Assembly (NCBI GenBank): GCA_020056045.1
Contig: JAGVIM010000110.1
Span: 1-5,852, forward strand
Direction: 5' to 3'
DNA: 5,852 bases
Source: Nanobdellota archaeon
GTDB taxonomy: Archaea > Nanobdellota > Nanobdellia > Pacearchaeales > GW2011-AR1
In this document: one piece after another, positions 5,382-5,852 of the stretch
Position numbering within the stretch: position 1 is the first letter of the stretch
Layout of the letters: each line of letters opens with the position of its first letter
Translations under genes and position numbers: made by a program
Notes under the pieces: model-generated
The model's database searches: none
What the model was told of the DNA's origin: nothing
The model's input: only the letters and a program-made list of their open reading frames with translations

Positions 5382-5730
5382 CTTCTTGTACAAAATCTTC
5401 AAGAGCTTTTTTTACATTATTATCAATGTTATAGGAATGCCCTTCTAGTCGTGGATGTAAATTTAGATCCTGTATGTTAAACACCTTGCTATAGATTTGT
5501 TTCCTGAATTCATTACCTTCATATTTAATTAATTCTCTTACTTGTTCTCTTGTTAGTTCTCTTATATCTTTAGGATCTACATGGTACTTTTCATTGTAGA
5601 TTCTGATTGTTGTATGCACCCAAGAGTAAGCCTCTACATCTCCATGCAATCTAATAAGAGTTTCAAATATATCCATAGGTTCACCTGAATCATATGATTC
5701 AATGAAAAGCCCAAGTTTTTCTTTTTTCAT
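5368..5730 (-). CDS. Hypothetical protein, first operon gene
   Basis: A 120-residue soluble, mostly helical, acidic protein that I do not recognise. It opens MKKEKLGLFIESYDSGEPMDIFETLIRLHGDVEAYSWVHTTIRIYNEKY, continues with a charged helical segment DPKDIRELTREQVRELIKY (52-70) and ends with an acidic tail LEDFVQEDGTA. No signal peptide, membrane helix or catalytic signature is visible. ATG 5730 is the operon's first start codon; a TATA box at 5759-5752 is spaced so that transcription would start at this ATG, consistent with no Shine-Dalgarno sequence being present. Its stop lies 14 bases inside the next gene. Being first in the operon it would be translated from the leaderless end. Confidence 0.8.
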   Translation of the reverse strand: MKKEKLGLFIESYDSGEPMDIFETLIRLHGDVEAYSWVHTTIRIYNEKYHVDPKDIRELTREQVRELIKYEGNEFRKQIYSKVFNIQDLNLHPRLEGHSYNIDNNVKKALEDFVQEDGTA

Positions 5731-5751
5731 AATTTACTCAGTCTTTCATTT

Positions 5752-5759
5752 TATATAAA
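5752..5759 (-). promoter_or_regulatory. TATA box of the five-gene operon, leaderless geometry
   Basis: TTTATATA on the minus strand is followed by 21 bases and then ATG 5730, so its centre is about 25 bases from the start codon. This is the best match to the archaeal TATA consensus in the window and mirrors the lemA arrangement. No other convincing promoter is seen within the operon, where junctions are at most 23 bases, so all five genes are probably transcribed from here. Confidence 0.6.
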
Positions 5760-5832
5760 ACCCCATAGTATATTTTTAGGACAAAATAGCATTTTTATCA
5801 TTATAATATAACCTTTTGTTAATTAATATAGG

Positions 5833-5852
5833 TATTTTAATTAATTAAAATA
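5833..5852. repeat. 20-base perfect A/T palindrome at the window edge
   Basis: TATTTTAATT and AATTAAAATA abut to form a perfect palindrome about 75 bases upstream of the operon TATA box. It may be a regulatory site for the operon or for a gene beyond the window, or simply reflect A/T richness. The 122 bases from 5731 to the end contain no gene that I can support. Confidence 0.3.

Noticed and set aside
5382..5402. TTG start for the second operon gene
   Set aside because: The next in-frame ATG at 5381 gives a tighter overlap and a normal N terminus; the TTG has no supporting site.
5738..5749. Three-codon upstream frame (MKD) before the operon
   Set aside because: It lies between the TATA box and the predicted transcript start, so it would probably not be transcribed.
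1..5852. tRNA, rRNA, CRISPR array, insertion sequence or transposase
   Set aside because: No cloverleaf, no regularly spaced repeat, no transposase-like protein and no flanking target duplications were seen on either strand.

Overview
The window reads as a piece of an AT-rich microbial chromosome, most likely archaeal and possibly from a small-genome DPANN-type lineage (e.g. Woesearchaeota or Pacearchaeota). The archaeal call is inference. It rests on TATA-like octamers centred about 25-26 bases upstream of the start codons at 120 and 5730, which is the geometry of leaderless archaeal transcripts. The standard genetic code fits throughout, and TGA is used as a stop.

Left part (1-1759, + strand): a LemA-family membrane protein is followed by an HtpX-like M48 membrane metalloprotease, a pairing known from many genomes and linked to envelope protein quality control. 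The lemA promoter carries a perfect GTTAAGT-N10-ACTTAAC inverted repeat just upstream of its TATA box. The 164-base lemA-htpX gap holds a foldable stem-loop and a 17-codon mini-ORF.

Middle (1816-2920): an unrecognised 239-residue protein with a possible nuclease-like core. The second half of its gene is unusually rich in CG dinucleotides, which hints at different ancestry. It ends in a terminator-like hairpin. The 385 bases after it hold no intact large gene. They do hold a start-less, protein-like open frame on the - strand (probably a gene remnant) and, on the opposite strand, a possible 27-residue membrane microprotein with a well-placed TATA box.

Right part (2921-5730, - strand): a tight five-gene operon with one visible promoter. 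In transcription order it encodes three small proteins (two unrecognised and one TPR-like), another unrecognised 154-residue protein, and a galactose-1-phosphate uridylyltransferase (GalT)-family enzyme. Successive junctions are a 14-base overlap, 23 bases, 1 base and 1 base. The GalT-like protein keeps the catalytic H-x-H-x-Q and the structural zinc residues, but has lost most of the second metal site. This gene set, with three orphan partners, is the best candidate here for an undescribed system; its function cannot be read from the sequence alone.
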